Assembly (NCBI GenBank): GCA_036971475.1
Contig: JBAIZL010000002.1
Coordinates: 50,373,229-50,437,228, forward strand
Direction of reading: 5' to 3'
Length of the DNA stretch: 64,000 bases
Origin: Prosapia bicincta
Taxonomy: Eukaryota > Arthropoda > Insecta > Hemiptera > Cercopidae
The first letter of the stretch is position 1, and each line of letters starts with the position of its first letter. A program made the translations under genes and the position numbers. The notes beneath the pieces were generated by a model that had not been told where the DNA came from, made no database searches, and worked only from the letters and a program-made list of their open reading frames with translations. Shown here in pieces: positions 1 through 11,846 of this stretch.

Positions 1-1502
1 CTATTAAGTAGGTACAGTGTTTTTTTTTTTGTTGCGAAGCTAGGTTTTATTGGGCTTAAAAACGTCTATTATGTATGTGTATGCATTATAATGCTATGAT
101 ACAAAACACTGTCCATTCCCACTCAATTAATATTAGCCAAACAGATTGGAAACCTTAATATTGTGTGGCGATTACAGAAAGAAGTGAAATCATATAAAGA
201 AAGGGCTTGAGATAGAATTGGAGGTATTGCCCTAGGATTTGGAAAATTTTACAATGATTTTGGATGAGTTATATTTAAATTTTTAAAATAATATAACACA
301 ATAAATGAAATGATTTTTTAAAATACAGTGAAGACTCCAACAAAATAATGTTATATTAATATTTCAAATTCTGTTATCTTTAAAACTTTAACAATAAATA
401 TAAATATTTAGAATTTGTTAACATGAAATGTTAAATAGGCCTGAGTCAAATTATCTTTAAACAATAATAAAAGGAATCAAAAGTCTTCAGTTAAAGAAAA
501 TAAGACTCCAAAACTGATTGGTGGTCTCAAGTTAAACTGGTGTTTGATTGAAGGAATTTCTGCAGATAAATTGATAAACTGAAAAGAGATATCCATTAGA
601 AGATACTGTTCCAGTATAAGAATCTGAAAATATTTGGTTAAAATTCTGCATGTTGCATAATTATTTGTTAAATTAGTAAAAATCAGCCTAGTTGAAATAA
701 ATTTTTGTTTCTAAAGATGTTTCATTAGAGCACTAGTAAAATGGACGCCATGTTAAAAACTAGTAAACCAATTAAAAGCCTTTTCTGAACAAGGGTGGGG
801 AGATTTTTAACCTTGTGCTAGGATTCTGTGAGAAAAAACGTTTCTTGTATCTTTCACTAGCTTTGCTGGATGGAGGATGACATGGGCTGGCTATCATTAT
901 AATTTTGTATTAAAAAATTAATGAATTGATTTCAAAATTTATTAACAATATTGAAATGTTTCATTTTAAGGTGGCTTTGTTACATTTAGTTTATTATTTT
1001 CAAAATTTAACGATGTTATGAAAGTAAACTGGTGTAAATTATAATATATGCCAAACAAACAAGTTGAAATGATTGCCAAAGTATGTTTTTAAATAATTTT
1101 ATAATATTTTAAAATACAATAAAATCAGTAAATATATGATACCAGCGTGCATTAACTCATCTTTGACTCAAAACATTTTTTAAAGAATGTAAACTTTTGA
1201 ATTTTAATTTATGATATTAAACTTCTAAACAGCAGATTTTTTTTTAATGTAATATTTTGACTATTTTAAATTAAATCTTTCTTCGTAAACACAAACGATA
1301 ATTTTAATTTAACCTGTCTTATTTAGAAAGATTTAAACAGACAGCCAGTCTCTCTTAGTTAAGTCATAGTTAAGGAAAACAATTGACCAGGTGAGTCTCT
1401 GTAAGTATAAAGAATAAAAGTAGTGAATAAAGGTAATTTAAAGTCTCTTAAATATATTAAAGCATGCAACCATTTTCAAATTACAGCGGGAGAGGGTTAC
1501 AC
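1..1502. other. intronic AT-rich DNA, nothing recognised
   Basis: AT-rich sequence with many stops in all frames. I see no domain, repeat or splice-bordered frame that I can support. By position it should be an intron of the minus-strand M13 gene leading to the zinc-site exons. Confidence 0.5.
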
Positions 1503-1545
1503 CAGATAATAGAAATGAATTGTCACCCAAGAGGGAAATAGAGGG
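1503..1545 (-). CDS. possible next M13 exon (tentative)
   Basis: A 43-bp stretch with TTACAG acceptor and CTG|GTGTAA donor. Taking one base to complete the previous codon it reads PLFPSWVTIHFYYL. This could correspond to the M13 block before N-A-Y-Y (pattern M-x-P-x-x-V-N-A-Y-Y), and the phase fits the preceding exon. The similarity is weak, the exon is very short and the donor is non-consensus. It may be chance. Confidence 0.3.
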
Positions 1546-2132
1546 CTGTAATGGTCGGATCAGAGTGTAAATCCAAATTCTTCGTAACAAAAATAAGGAG
1601 TTTAAATGGAAATTGCCATCTTTAGAACTAAAAAAAGTATGAATGCTACAACAGAATTTACTTTTGGTTAGTGCTTGAAGTTTTTCTTTAACATAAAATT
1701 TTGATATCATCAGGAGCTTTGCACACTGTTAACAGAATGTTTTTTTAGCTGTTGAAAATGTCCAAAACTTTTAATAATATCAATATTTAAAAAAATATTC
1801 AATAAAGATTCAATAAATTAAAAAATTGGTTAATTGATATACACAAAATGAAATTATTATTTAAAAAATTGAGTAAAACCAAACTATGTATTTGTTAAAT
1901 GATATGCATTTTATAACTTCAATTTTCTTCTAATTTTAAAATGTACAATTAATAATTTGGCATAAGTTGTATCTATATCATTCTCTACACAATTTTATTT
2001 ATTGAAAAACATTTATTTTTTATAATGAAGTGAACGATTTAGATATATAGATTTATATTTAACAAGAACATTATCAATTTATCATATGAAAAAAATTAAT
2101 AATAAATGTTTACTAATATAATACTGACTTAC

Positions 2133-2242
2133 ATTCCATCTGGAGAGTGAGCACTTAGTTTGATCCATGAATATAACTTTTTCCTATACATTCTACTTAA
2201 TATAAGAGAGTTGTTCAAGTAATCATTGCTTTTCATGTTAAA
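2133..2242 (-). CDS. M13 peptidase gene exon
   Basis: 110 bp, CAG acceptor with polypyrimidine tract, AAT|GTAAGT donor. Starts in phase 0 directly after ...EQQLKE and encodes FNMKSNDYLNNSLIL ... KLYSWIKLSAHSPDG, matching the M13 segment [ND]-x-Y-[FL]-x-N that follows the WMD block. Ends with two bases. The next exon in the family carries the N-A-Y-Y / P-A-G-I-L-Q block and then HExxH, which should lie at lower coordinates or outside the window. Confidence 0.82.
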
Positions 2243-3057
2243 CTGTACAGAGAAAATGAAATAGTTATCCACAATGGTAATAAATATATAAAAGTTATTG
2301 GTTTTATTTATTTTCAAATTTACACAGTTCACTATTTGATTCCAGATATACAAAAATACAAATAATAATAATAGAGAATTCCTTAACATAAATAAAAGAA
2401 ATTACAACATATCTAACTCTTATGTTTTTGAACACTTATAATAATTTTTAAACAAAAAATAATAATAAAACACATTATTAATGCTTATGTATGTGTGTGA
2501 ATGTGTTTCTACACATAGATCAGCTATGCATATATTATATACTCATACACACACACACACTGAGACAGTCAAAACAGTTTCAAAGTCGTAGATTTTGCAC
2601 AGAGGCAAAATCTTTTAAAATATTATTTTAAATGTTGAAAAGCAGACCAAGCCAGTTGCACTATCTGGTTTAGTAAATAAAACCGGTCCAATGGCTGATT
2701 TTGTTAATAAAAAATAGCAAGTAAGAAAGACTTATTTTTTTCCTTCTTATGTACAAAATTAAAATTAAAATTAATTTTTGTTATATATAAAAATAAACAA
2801 TAAAGGCAAAATATCGTAAACTAAAATTTATTAACAAATTTATTTCATAATAATTGTAAATAATAAATGGTTAACAGAATCCTCCAAAAATTATAAAAGT
2901 CTCAAGTGCGGGAGAAAATTGTTTCGAGTGCAGTAAAGCCTAATGAACAAACGGAGTAGCGTAAAACTGTCATTCAAGTTGGTAATAAAATCTTAAATTA
3001 GGAAAAAGACCATGGTGTTAAGAAATATGAGAATTTTAAACCATAAGTTACAGTTAA

Positions 3058-3520
3058 CAGCCTCTCCTATGGGCTGCATGACCTTGACGTGGTGGAGAGG
3101 CTTAATCCGCGTGTGGGGGATGGATGGAGGTAGGTATCTACTAAGCTAGTCCTGTGGTAGGGATTGGAAGAGAGTACAAAGGCTGCAGCTAAGAGCTCTA
3201 CACTGATAAGATCCCTCTGAGGTTTTAGTAATAATAATATAGATAACAGCAACAGTTAAAAACGACCACAAATCTTTGAAAGGAAGGTCAATAGGACACA
3301 CTGTTTTCAAGTGAAGATAAAAGTATTGAAAGATTAAAAAACAGCTTAGCGGAGGTAGTTGGGAGTCCCGATAGAAGGGAGACGAAAATCAGCTCTCGTG
3401 AGGAATGGTCGGGTTTTTCAGGAAATCCAAGAAGATTCCTAGATACTGGTCCGTGGCTAAGCCGAAAATCTAGCCCAAGATGGAAATGGAGACAGTCTGT
3501 CTTCAAGCGTCCGTGAATTC
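3058..3520. other. GC-richer island of unknown origin inside intron
   Basis: About 460 bp clearly richer in G and C than its surroundings, with phrases such as GACGTGGTGGAGAGGCTT near 3085 and several GGGA/TCCC blocks. It looks like the 5' untranslated part or a decayed piece of a retroelement, but no conserved coding frame is visible on either strand. Boundaries are estimated from base composition. Confidence 0.35.
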
Positions 3521-4830
3521 AAATTAAAAATTTTTCACAATTAATAAATTACAAAAAGTATTAAAGGCGGCCCTAAAACCGATCATTTGCGAGTGCTACA
3601 AGATTCCAGACTCCAAGAAAACCAGGGAAGAAGAGAAGCAATCACAGTAAAAGTTTTTGGGGCAAGTCTGAAATTTAATAGTCAATTAACCATTTAATAA
3701 ATTTTGTAAATTTTGTAAAATTATTGATTGAAATTTCTTTAAATAAAAATTTAATAACTTGTTGATAATTAATAATTGAAAAAATATAAAAGCAAATAAC
3801 TTTCTTTTGAACAGCAATATAAGGGGTGGTGATAAATAAGAATTATTCAAATATAAAATGCAATGTCTAAAATCTCAAAATTAAAGTTACATCATCAAAG
3901 ATGAAAATCATATAAATTTGGGTTTGAAATCCTTCAGAATAATGTTTGGGGGCACAAATATAAATTAAAAATAAAGTCATTAGGAAGTCATGTTGACTTT
4001 TACTTAATGAAATAATTTTATGGAAATAAAATAAAATAAACTTGTATAAATTATACTCATGTTGTATTTAAATATGTATGTAAATTTCATGTGTAGTTTT
4101 AAGTCTAAAAAACCTAATGTTCTCAAATGACTACAAATGTTGGAGAATTTTTAAATAATAGGGTTAACAAGATAATTGATGAACTTTATGCAAGGATTAC
4201 ATGAACATTTATGAACTTTATGAACCGTTCAAGTTTATTTCATGTTAAATAACTGCTTCTTACAATTAAAATAAATAGCAAAAATTCTATGAAATTATTA
4301 ATAATTGTAACCTATTTTGGAAGAGTAAATTTTAGTTTATATTTTAATTTTCATTCAAATAAATAAAGTTAGAACAAACAATGTTTAAAATTATTATAAC
4401 TATCCTGTGGTAAATCAACTAAATAAAATTTCTGAAATTTTTCCAGCCATCAACAAGAGAAGTAGTAAATAATTCAAATAACCTAGAAAAAGGATTCCTT
4501 AAGGTGTACTCTTGCAATAGAAAAGTAATATATTAATTTTACAGCTAAACAAAAATTTGTAATGAATATATAATCACATAAATGAGTATGAACATTTTGG
4601 TTGGTTTATAAATAAAGTCCAGGGATTTATCTACTGGCAGATTACGCTAAGCATACCACAGGTACCAGAATATGGTAAGTCGGGTGGGATCATATTTTGA
4701 CTGCGGTTGTCTACCCTATAGTGTCACATCATCACCATGTACATCTTACGAGAAAAACGAGTAAATGTGGTCACTTTGTTGGTAGGATGTGGAATGCGAG
4801 TTATGGGGGCAATCTCCTGGAAATTTGAGG
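3521..4830. other. intronic AT-rich DNA
   Basis: No coding or repeat signal seen, apart from a somewhat GC-richer patch near 4620-4810 just before a (CA)n run. Confidence 0.4.
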
Positions 4831-4837
4831 TTTGGCA

Positions 4838-4843
4838 GCGACA

Positions 4844-4871
<28 letters not shown>
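4838..4871. repeat. (CA)n microsatellite
   Basis: About 15 CA units followed by a few TACA/TATA units. It directly precedes the left end of a Penelope-like fragment. Confidence 0.9.
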
Positions 4872-4874
<3 letters not shown>

Positions 4875-4879
4875 TACAT

Positions 4880-5615
4880 ATATTACTATTGTAAATAATT
4901 TTATCCACCACTAAGTGCAATAATTTTACCTTGTGTGATGAGGCACCTTTCGGTCTTGACCATTGTCGAATCACTGATATTTTTCTGGTGTAGATGTTCG
5001 GTCCGTGATATTGGTATTTGTTGACGTTACTCGCATTTTCTCTTGAGTTGCGTGTATAATATTTTTGAATAGTGTGTCTTCTGCATATGTTGTCTGTAGG
5101 TTCATTAAATTATTGTGTATATTTTTATACATGTGGTATTTTTCTAGTGAGTTTAATACAATTGGATTATTATTTATTCCAAGTATGGTTAAATTATTTT
5201 CGTAATTTGTTATTTCATGTTTATGTGATATCATGTGTGCTGCAACATTTGATACTTTTGTATTTTTATTTTTGAATGCTCTGTAATGTTCTTCAAATGT
5301 TATTTTAAATGATCTGGTTGTTTTCCCTATCTAAAATGCGTTGCAGTCGTTACATTTTGTAAATTCCTGATAGGTTATGTTTTTCTGTATTTGTTTTGTG
5401 GTTTGTGTTATTGAGATATTTTATTACTTTGTTGTTTGGTTTGTATGTTGGAGTGTAGTATTCTTTGTTGTATATATTTGTTAATTTTTCTATTTTGTTA
5501 TTGATGTATTTATATTTTAGGTATATTTATTTTTATTATTTTTGTGTTCAGGTTGTAGTGTTGTGTTGAGGTTAGGATTTTTTGTAAATTTATTATATAT
5601 GTTTTTTATAAATAT

Positions 5616-5652
<37 letters not shown>

Positions 5653-5790
5653 GTTAGAGTGATTCGACAATGGTCAAGTAACCAAAAGGTGCCTCATCAC
5701 ATAAGGTAAAATTATTGCACTTAGTGGTGAAAAAAAACTGTTTACAATTAATAATTAACTTCATAAAGTCAATGCAACAGAAAAATAATC
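4880..5790 (-). mobile_element. Penelope-like fragment, family B, inverted ends
   Basis: Minus strand from about 5420 to 4940 encodes the C-terminal GIY-YIG part of a PLE: CNAF-stop-IGKTTRSF (normally YIGQTGRSF), then EEHYRAF and HMISHKHEITNYENN. The Tyr of YIG is changed and a stop precedes IG, so it is dead. The same terminal sequence recurs inverted: minus strand about 4937-4977, plus strand about 5660-5700. The conserved core is GACAATGGTCAAG...CCGAAAGG. An (AT)n run sits at the right junction. It is a 5'-truncated copy joined to an inverted end piece, as at 14764-15400 and 56085-56245. Confidence 0.8.
5619..5649. repeat. (AT)n microsatellite
   Basis: About 15 AT units at the junction between the truncated PLE body and its inverted end. 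Confidence 0.9.
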
Positions 5791-6919
5791 AATGTGAAAT
5801 ATCAAAATGTATATATATAGTAACTATTTTTTTAATATATTACAGTCAAACTAGTATTTTACCGCCAAATTGTTCTGAGAGCAAATGGTTCTAATTGTCG
5901 CCACGAGAGACCAACTGTTGATCGATAGTAAAACAGCTGGCCTAGACCCAGACTAGTGAGTCGAGAGAGAAAACGTCTTCCTGGCAACCAACTACATCCG
6001 GCCGAATGCTAGCTTCCTGATTGAACCAGTAAGAGGTAACACTTAAGTCCTAGTAAAGACTCACAATAGGTAAACGATTTATTTAATGTTCCTTTTTATA
6101 TTTGTTAATAATTCGTATGTTTATTTGAACGTACTGCCCATGGCCCGTGAAGGGTTTAATACCCGTTAATTGTACTCAACGGTATTTTCGAGTTAATATC
6201 GATGACTTCCCGTTTTATTAAACCCTCCAGTGGCAGTGGCATTTGAATATACATACACATTTATATGTAGTTATATATACTAGGCACAGTGGATTGTTCA
6301 ATGCCGTGAGTCATGGACAAGACTGTTATCACTGACCTAGTTCAAAATGCATCTGCTAAAAAATATCAATAAGTAGTGGTTTTTTCCAAGCGATAAATTT
6401 TCCATGCTCTCATTTTCAAGCATTTTAAGATTCCCTTATGGACTAGATAGGGGACTGACAGACTTATTTTGATAATAGTCCGATGTGTTTTAACACTAAC
6501 AAATGATATAGTCTTTATGAGGACCCATTTTAACATTACAGATTGGAACCATTAGAAATTTAAGTCTGTCAGTCTCCTATGTAGTCCACAAAATCTATAC
6601 ACACACAATATATTATGATACACATACAAACACACTTGTGTATTTTTTAAAGTGTTCGCTAGTAAAGTTGCTTTTTATTATATAACCGAGGGCTGCTTGT
6701 ACATAAATTTTAAGCTTTGAATTTGAATACAAGTTGACATGCTCTAAGCTGTAATTAAATTCAGTGCAATATATTTGGTTTGGTCAATGACTGTACTGAA
6801 TTAAATTCATTTCCTAAATTTTAAATATTTTGTTAAACTTGTTTTTTTTTTATTAAGTATAATTTAATTAGTTAAAAATCACAATATCTTAAAATTGAAT
6901 AGATGGAAATTAAGAATAC
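5791..6919. other. intron DNA
   Basis: No gene recognised. A GC-richer patch near 5860-6060 (ACCAACTGTTGATCG..., CTAGACCCAGACTAG) may be old repeat. 6380-6600 carries near-reverse-complementary phrases (GACTGACAGACTTA and TAAGTCTGTCAGTCTCCTA), i.e. a loose inverted repeat of about 25 bp whose right phrase recurs at about 14645. Confidence 0.4.
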
Positions 6920-7087
6920 CTCTTTCAATTGTTGTTCCAAATCAGTATCGTTAAAGACCTCTGGCAAAAATAATTTCATAAAATCAATCTTTTTGTTCAC
7001 TGCTTGTTTTGAGTCTTCATCCATCCAAGTACTGTTTTTAACTTCCTCTTTCAAGGTAGTTTTAAGTGAAGAAAATATTTCATTTGT
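6920..7087 (-). CDS. M13 peptidase gene exon (STWMDEDSKQ)
   Basis: 168 bp, 56 codons, phase 0. Product TNEIFSSLKTTLKEEV ... STWMDEDSKQAVNKKIDFM. The block W-M-D-x-x-[TS]-[KR]-x-x-A-x-x-K is one of the most conserved M13 signatures outside the active site, so this exon fixes the family. The following Lys/Ile-rich helix usually ends in IGYPD; here the sequence is FLPEVF, a divergence. Confidence 0.95.
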
Positions 7088-7745
7088 CTAAAACAATAGC
7101 AGGATACAAGATAATAATTGATAATATTCATATACATAATTGTGTAAAAGTGAGAGAGATGTTCTGCTCAACAATTTGACTAAAGGATTTTCTGATGAGG
7201 AGGATAAACTCTTTACTTCATTGAATTCTTTGTATAGCTTATTATTGTTGTACATTATATAAGGCCACTGATTCTCTTCAATATCTCTATAAACCTTGAT
7301 AAAAGTCAGTAATAATAGCACCATCAGTAAATTATTGGATAAGAACCCTTAACAAAAAGATACATGACAGAAACCAATTTGTGACATTAAGCTACTCTAT
7401 AGAAATTTAACACTGAAACTAAACATTATTCAGTAAAAAAAATTGAAATTAAATTTTTTTTAATTCATTAAAAACTTTTAATAATTTGCTTTGTTGTAAA
7501 CCTAACTTTAAACTAGTCAAAAGATCACCAGTGGCTGATATCTGTTATCAGATGTAAAAAGGTATAGAAAATCCAATTAATATTAATAAACAATTACTTA
7601 ATTAAATAGCCTACAATTTAGGAAAATACACTGTAAATTTAAACAAAATTATCTTATAAATTGTGAATGGTTGAAAATTATTTCAAAAACATAATAGTTT
7701 AGGCACAAATTTAAAAAACAAAACTGTAAAGGCCCCTAAAGTGAA

Positions 7746-8949
7746 TTAAGTCTTTTTACTCAAGTTTTTGTCCAACTGCACTAAAAATGTCATTCTCAGG
7801 TTCTTGAATGTGAAGGATCTGCGATTATTTGCCAACAAGATTTTATACCTCAAAATGCTGTTTTACAATAACAGTAAACTTAAAATGGGGAACATCACTG
7901 GCTGTTAAATCCTGCTCAATTCCATCCACACAGTAGTTTTTACCACAGTGAATTTGACACAAATTTTTATATCCAGTATTTCAATCCTGTATTTTTTTAA
8001 GTTGACATGCTCCAGCAATTTCATAACGACAGTTGTTAAAACCAGAATTGCCTCTGTGTTTGCTTCAGAGAACATACCTTGAGCAATTTTAATTGAAGCA
8101 GCACCTTCACAGTCAAAACTCCATAATATTCACTAATTTGATGTGTTCACAATAATATAAGCATGCATTAATCCAAGGCAGGAACACTATGACCGGAGCT
8201 TCACCTTTGAAATGAATGATTTGTAAGGGTGCTTTAAAGAAGACCTTCTTAACATTGGCTTTAACCCTGCCCACATATGAATACTTTGCTTGCACTTCTT
8301 CACAAACTGCGTGTAGTCCATGGGTGAAGCATGTGACATGAGCCGTTTTAAAGTAGACTGCCTTCAAAGTATTAGCAGCTGTACAATATATGGGGACGTT
8401 AATTAAAAATAAAAGCACATTGTCACGTTTAAAGCCCTCAGGCCATAGAAGATGCATAGAATTGTCAAACAGCTTTGAAATTGTAGAGTAATTGGCCTTT
8501 TCTAATTTCAGTGGACAGCAAAAATATTTCTTCTGATCTATCGACATCTCATGTTCCAATCACAATGTTGGTTACATAGCGCCCCACAGCATCTGTAGTT
8601 TTGTGGGTTAATACAAATTGACTCATCTCGTATTTTTTTATTAGTATGTTTTTCCAAAATTTTACCTAATTTCGGACTATTAAATTTATGTAATGAAATG
8701 TTTCCCGCTACAAATAAGTCACACAATTCTTGGTTGAACTTGGAGGACTTGGTGGATGTTAAATTGTAGTTTTGCTTAATACACACTGTAGAGCACAAGA
8801 AGTTTTTTTGTGACATATGCTGTTTCTTACTACATTTACCTCACGCAGTTTATGTTATAGTATGCTACCATCAGCAAAATACTTACTGTCACCAAGATCA
8901 GCTATGTACTGTTTTAATTGGAATGATACACGTGGTTTATTTTAGGCAT
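7746..8949 (-). pseudogene. hAT-like (DUF659 / CGG-binding-type) transposase pseudogene
   Basis: A decayed frame of about 400 codons on the minus strand. It starts with ATG at 8949 (MPKI, then a frameshift into PRVSFQLKQYIADLG) and runs through SSKFNQELCDLFVAG, SLHKFNSPKLGKILEKHTNK, then VLLFLINVPIYCTAANTLKA, HVTCFTHGLHAVCEEV and VNYY-like YYCEH. It ends with a C-terminal block NNRRSFTFKNLRMTFLV near 7790-7830. These blocks, in this order, are those of the CGG-triplet-binding-like hAT transposase family common in arthropods. At least two frameshifts and internal stops are present (near 8940, 8850, 8540, 7950). No clear TIR was found. It is a dead copy in an intron. Confidence 0.75.
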
Positions 8950-9414
8950 CTTCAAAGTGATAATGAAATGCTACTACACAATACAAATCACCAAAACCAT
9001 AAACTGTTTCAAGGTCACATTCCATCCCCTTCTCCTTGTGACATCAGGTAACATTTCTATCCGCTATTGAGTGGCTGTTACCAATCCTATCTTGAGTACA
9101 GAAAAATTATATCTATGACTACACTAGCAAAATAATATCACCCCAAAATATTGCATACAATATTTTTAAAATAATCAAATGTGTTATTTTTGTAATTTTA
9201 TTATAACAACACTGAGGGACATAGTATCATGAAATAACATGGTGAAATGACTCAGTTAACAAAAATGACCTAAAAAAAAATATTCTTACATTGAATATAA
9301 AAGAAGACCCAATTTATCTGGGTTTTGTAAAATATGCTTCTTACACTGAAGTTTTGTTTTGACTGATTATATGCTAATAAAAGGTTTTACTGATTAACTT
9401 TATTAAACACTAAC

Positions 9415-9601
9415 CTCGTTATATAATTCCTGAATGTGTCCTGGTGTAAAAGATTGAAAATAAAAATTAGACATAACTTGAGGCATAAGTTGTCCTGTCA
9501 CTCTTAAGCAGTACTGGTCTCTGTCACATGGGTGGTTAGTCTTTATTAAGTCCGTATATAGGTTGTATGCAAATATTCCCAGTAACGCATTGTGCAATTT
9601 C
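9415..9601 (-). CDS. M13 peptidase gene exon
   Basis: 187 bp, TAG acceptor and GAG|GTTAGT donor. One base completes Arg and then 62 codons follow: KLHNALLGIFAYNLYTDL ... CDRDQYCLRVTGQLMPQV ... HIQELYNE. It matches the M13 segment in which a conserved Cys precedes the helix before the strand leading to the zinc lobe. An (AT)n tract lies only about 120 bp upstream in the intron. Confidence 0.9.
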
Positions 9602-9716
9602 CTACAATTTTTTTAACATTATGATTTCTGGTTAACTTATAGCTGATGGTACAAAGACAAACAAGTTTATTATATATTATCCAACAATCCAACACAGAAA
9701 AAACTCTACGCAAAGC

Positions 9717-9719
<3 letters not shown>

Positions 9720-9788
<69 letters not shown>
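9720..9788. repeat. (AT)n microsatellite
   Basis: About 33 AT/TA units, in the intron shortly upstream of the 9415-9601 exon. Confidence 0.95.
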
Positions 9789-9791
<3 letters not shown>

Positions 9792-9799
9792 TATCAATC

Positions 9800-10690
9800 A
9801 TATTCAACAACTTAATTTATTAGCTCTGATGGATTTTTGTGAAAAAATTCGGTGAAGGGTATTTTCAGAATTCTTTTAGCTATAAATAATTTATGGATTA
9901 ATATAAGCTAATATAATTTTCAACTCAAAAGTTAAATATTTAATAATATTTCATTTTTACAAAAATATCATTAAGCTCAAATGAAATATTATGGATACTA
10001 AATGAAAATATCCATATGCCAAATCTTTTACTAAAATGGAATATTACAAATGTCACCAATTGAAATTTGTTTTAGATTCTAGTTTAAGAATTTTACAAAG
10101 CATTGACATTTCATCCCATTTAAACTATCATTGGTATTATTAAACTAAGAATATAAGCCAGAAGGCAGTATTGCCATCTTAACTCCACATTAAGTTTGAA
10201 TGATGGTTCATGATTACTTTGCTTATAAAAATTCTAAATGAATACTTTGGTTAAAATTACCATGATTAATTACAGTTTTATTTTCTACCTTACAGTAGAG
10301 TGACAAAAAGGTATTACTATGAAAAATGATAAGTGTTCAAAATATTTTGAATTCTGGTTAGTTTCAACTTGGGCTTATTTTTAAAACAATATTAAAAGAA
10401 TATGGTTTAAGCCAGTTTGAGAAAGTTATGATTCCTTTAATAAATTTGTTTTATTTTAGAATGTCCTACAGTTTCATGTAGGTTTCTCCACCTTCAATTC
10501 GCTATACTTCCATTGTAACCTTAAACTTTAAGATATTACAAACACTTCTTGTTTGTAAATCCAAATCATATCTACTTCCAATAGGAATGGTTGTGATTAT
10601 GCAGTACAAATGCACATCATTACATAACACCTCTCATATCCAAATATTTTGTTATCCAGATAGGGCTATCACCACATTGATCCGGATATG
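9800..10690. other. intron DNA
   Basis: AT-rich, no coding or repeat evidence. At 10620-10700 CATATCCAAATATTTTG and TCCGGATATGAAAGG form a loose inverted phrase that may be a decayed transposon end. Confidence 0.4.
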
Positions 10691-10693
10691 AAA

Positions 10694-11680
10694 GGTTTTG
10701 TCAGTGGCGGTGATAAAGCCCCCGCAAAACAAGGGGGCCCCCAACAGCCCTTTTAAAATTTAAAAAATAAAAGCGTAAATGGAAAAGGAAACAACAAAGT
10801 ACCCTCCAACCGTCCTGCAAACCCAAGGGTAGAACTAGTTTTTTCCTTGGGGAGGCATACCTCTGTATTTCAGGCCGAAGTATATGCTATAAATGCCTGT
10901 CTGGGAGAGATAGCGAGAAGGGAAACACACGGGACCCGGATTGCTATTTTCTCCGACAGTCAGGCAGCAATTAAGGCACTAAACGGACACGTGGTCACCT
11001 CGGCCATAGTCAGGGAGTGCCTAATTAACCTACAAGCTCTGACAAGGCACAATCAAATCATGATAGGTTGGGTGCCAGGGCATAGGGGAATACTTGGAAA
11101 TGAAGCCGCAGATGCACTGGCCAGGGAGGGGTCTTCGACTCCCCTGATTGGACCGGAGCCTGCGGTAGGTATTTCCAAATCCATGGTCAAGATGGCAGTG
11201 CGAAGGTGGATGGCTGAAAGACACTGTGAGCACTGGATCAGGGCCGAAGGGATGAGACACAGTAAGCTAACCCTTAGGAAACCTTCCTTGGGGCTGCAGA
11301 AGAGTCTCATCTATCTGTCTAGGCAGGAATTGAGGATAGCCACAGGTCTACTCACGGGACACTGTGGACTAAGGAAACATTTGCATAAAATGGGTATCTA
11401 CAAAGATGAACCAGTGTGCAGATTATGCGGGCAGGAACTGGAGACTGCCACACACATTATTTACAGATGTGAAGTACTTGCTGAGAGGCGCTTCAACCTC
11501 TTTGGTGATGGAACGGCTTTGGTGGATGCTGAAGGTAAAACTCTAGTCAGGAAACTCCTAAACCTGGTAAGAGGGAAGGGGCTATTTGACTAGATCAGGG
11601 AGGTAAGTACAATATACCTTAAGGTAGCAGTGCTTCGGGCAATTCAAACCCGCTCCCAAGTTAAAAAAAAAAAAAAAAAC
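10694..11680 (+). mobile_element. LINE 3' fragment with RNase H domain and poly(A)
   Basis: GC-richer than the surroundings. The frame at about 10815-11593 ends in a stop and is followed about 70 bp later by a run of 17 A (11663-11679), i.e. a 3' LINE tail. The protein is 5'-truncated after the RT and keeps an RNase H domain: FQAEVYAINACL (catalytic Glu), IFSDSQAAIKAL (catalytic Asp) and WVPGHRGILGNEAADALA (His and Asp). It ends with a CCHC-like CRLCGQELETATHIIYRC block typical of I/Jockey-type LINEs. The first catalytic Asp (TDGS) lies upstream and is lost. Confidence 0.85.
10847..11593 (+). pseudogene. RNase H / zinc knuckle C-terminus of LINE ORF2
   Basis: Uninterrupted 248-residue frame, part of the LINE fragment around it. 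RNase H Glu, Asp, His and Asp residues are visible at about residues 11, 37, 79 and 88. The zinc knuckle C-x2-C-x8-H-x4-C lies at about residues 192-209. The frame really enters from further upstream (NPRVELVFSLGRHTS, about 10815), so the marked start is not a true initiator. Truncation makes it non-functional as a transposon. Confidence 0.85.
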
Positions 11681-11846
11681 CTCCTGCAGGCTGCTACTGC
11701 ACTGAAAGAAAACCATTCCCATTTCAGTATTAGAAAACTTTACTAATTTGGTATAAGGCAATCCTATGACAAAAAAGTATAAATTCAATAGTATATTTGT
11801 ATAAATATTATGCTATTATAGCATAGCCCCTAAATATTCTAAAATA

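Noticed and set aside
1438..1710. 90-codon minus-strand frame
   Set aside because: No domain or sequence bias. Only a 43-bp piece in another frame is kept as a tentative M13 exon.
4838..4871. CRISPR-like or tandem array
   Set aside because: Only simple dinucleotide repeats; no spacers and a eukaryotic context.
5072..5275. Open frame of 67 codons on the plus strand (and similar at 14984-15172)
   Set aside because: It lies antisense to the PLE GIY-YIG tail; the minus strand carries the conserved blocks.
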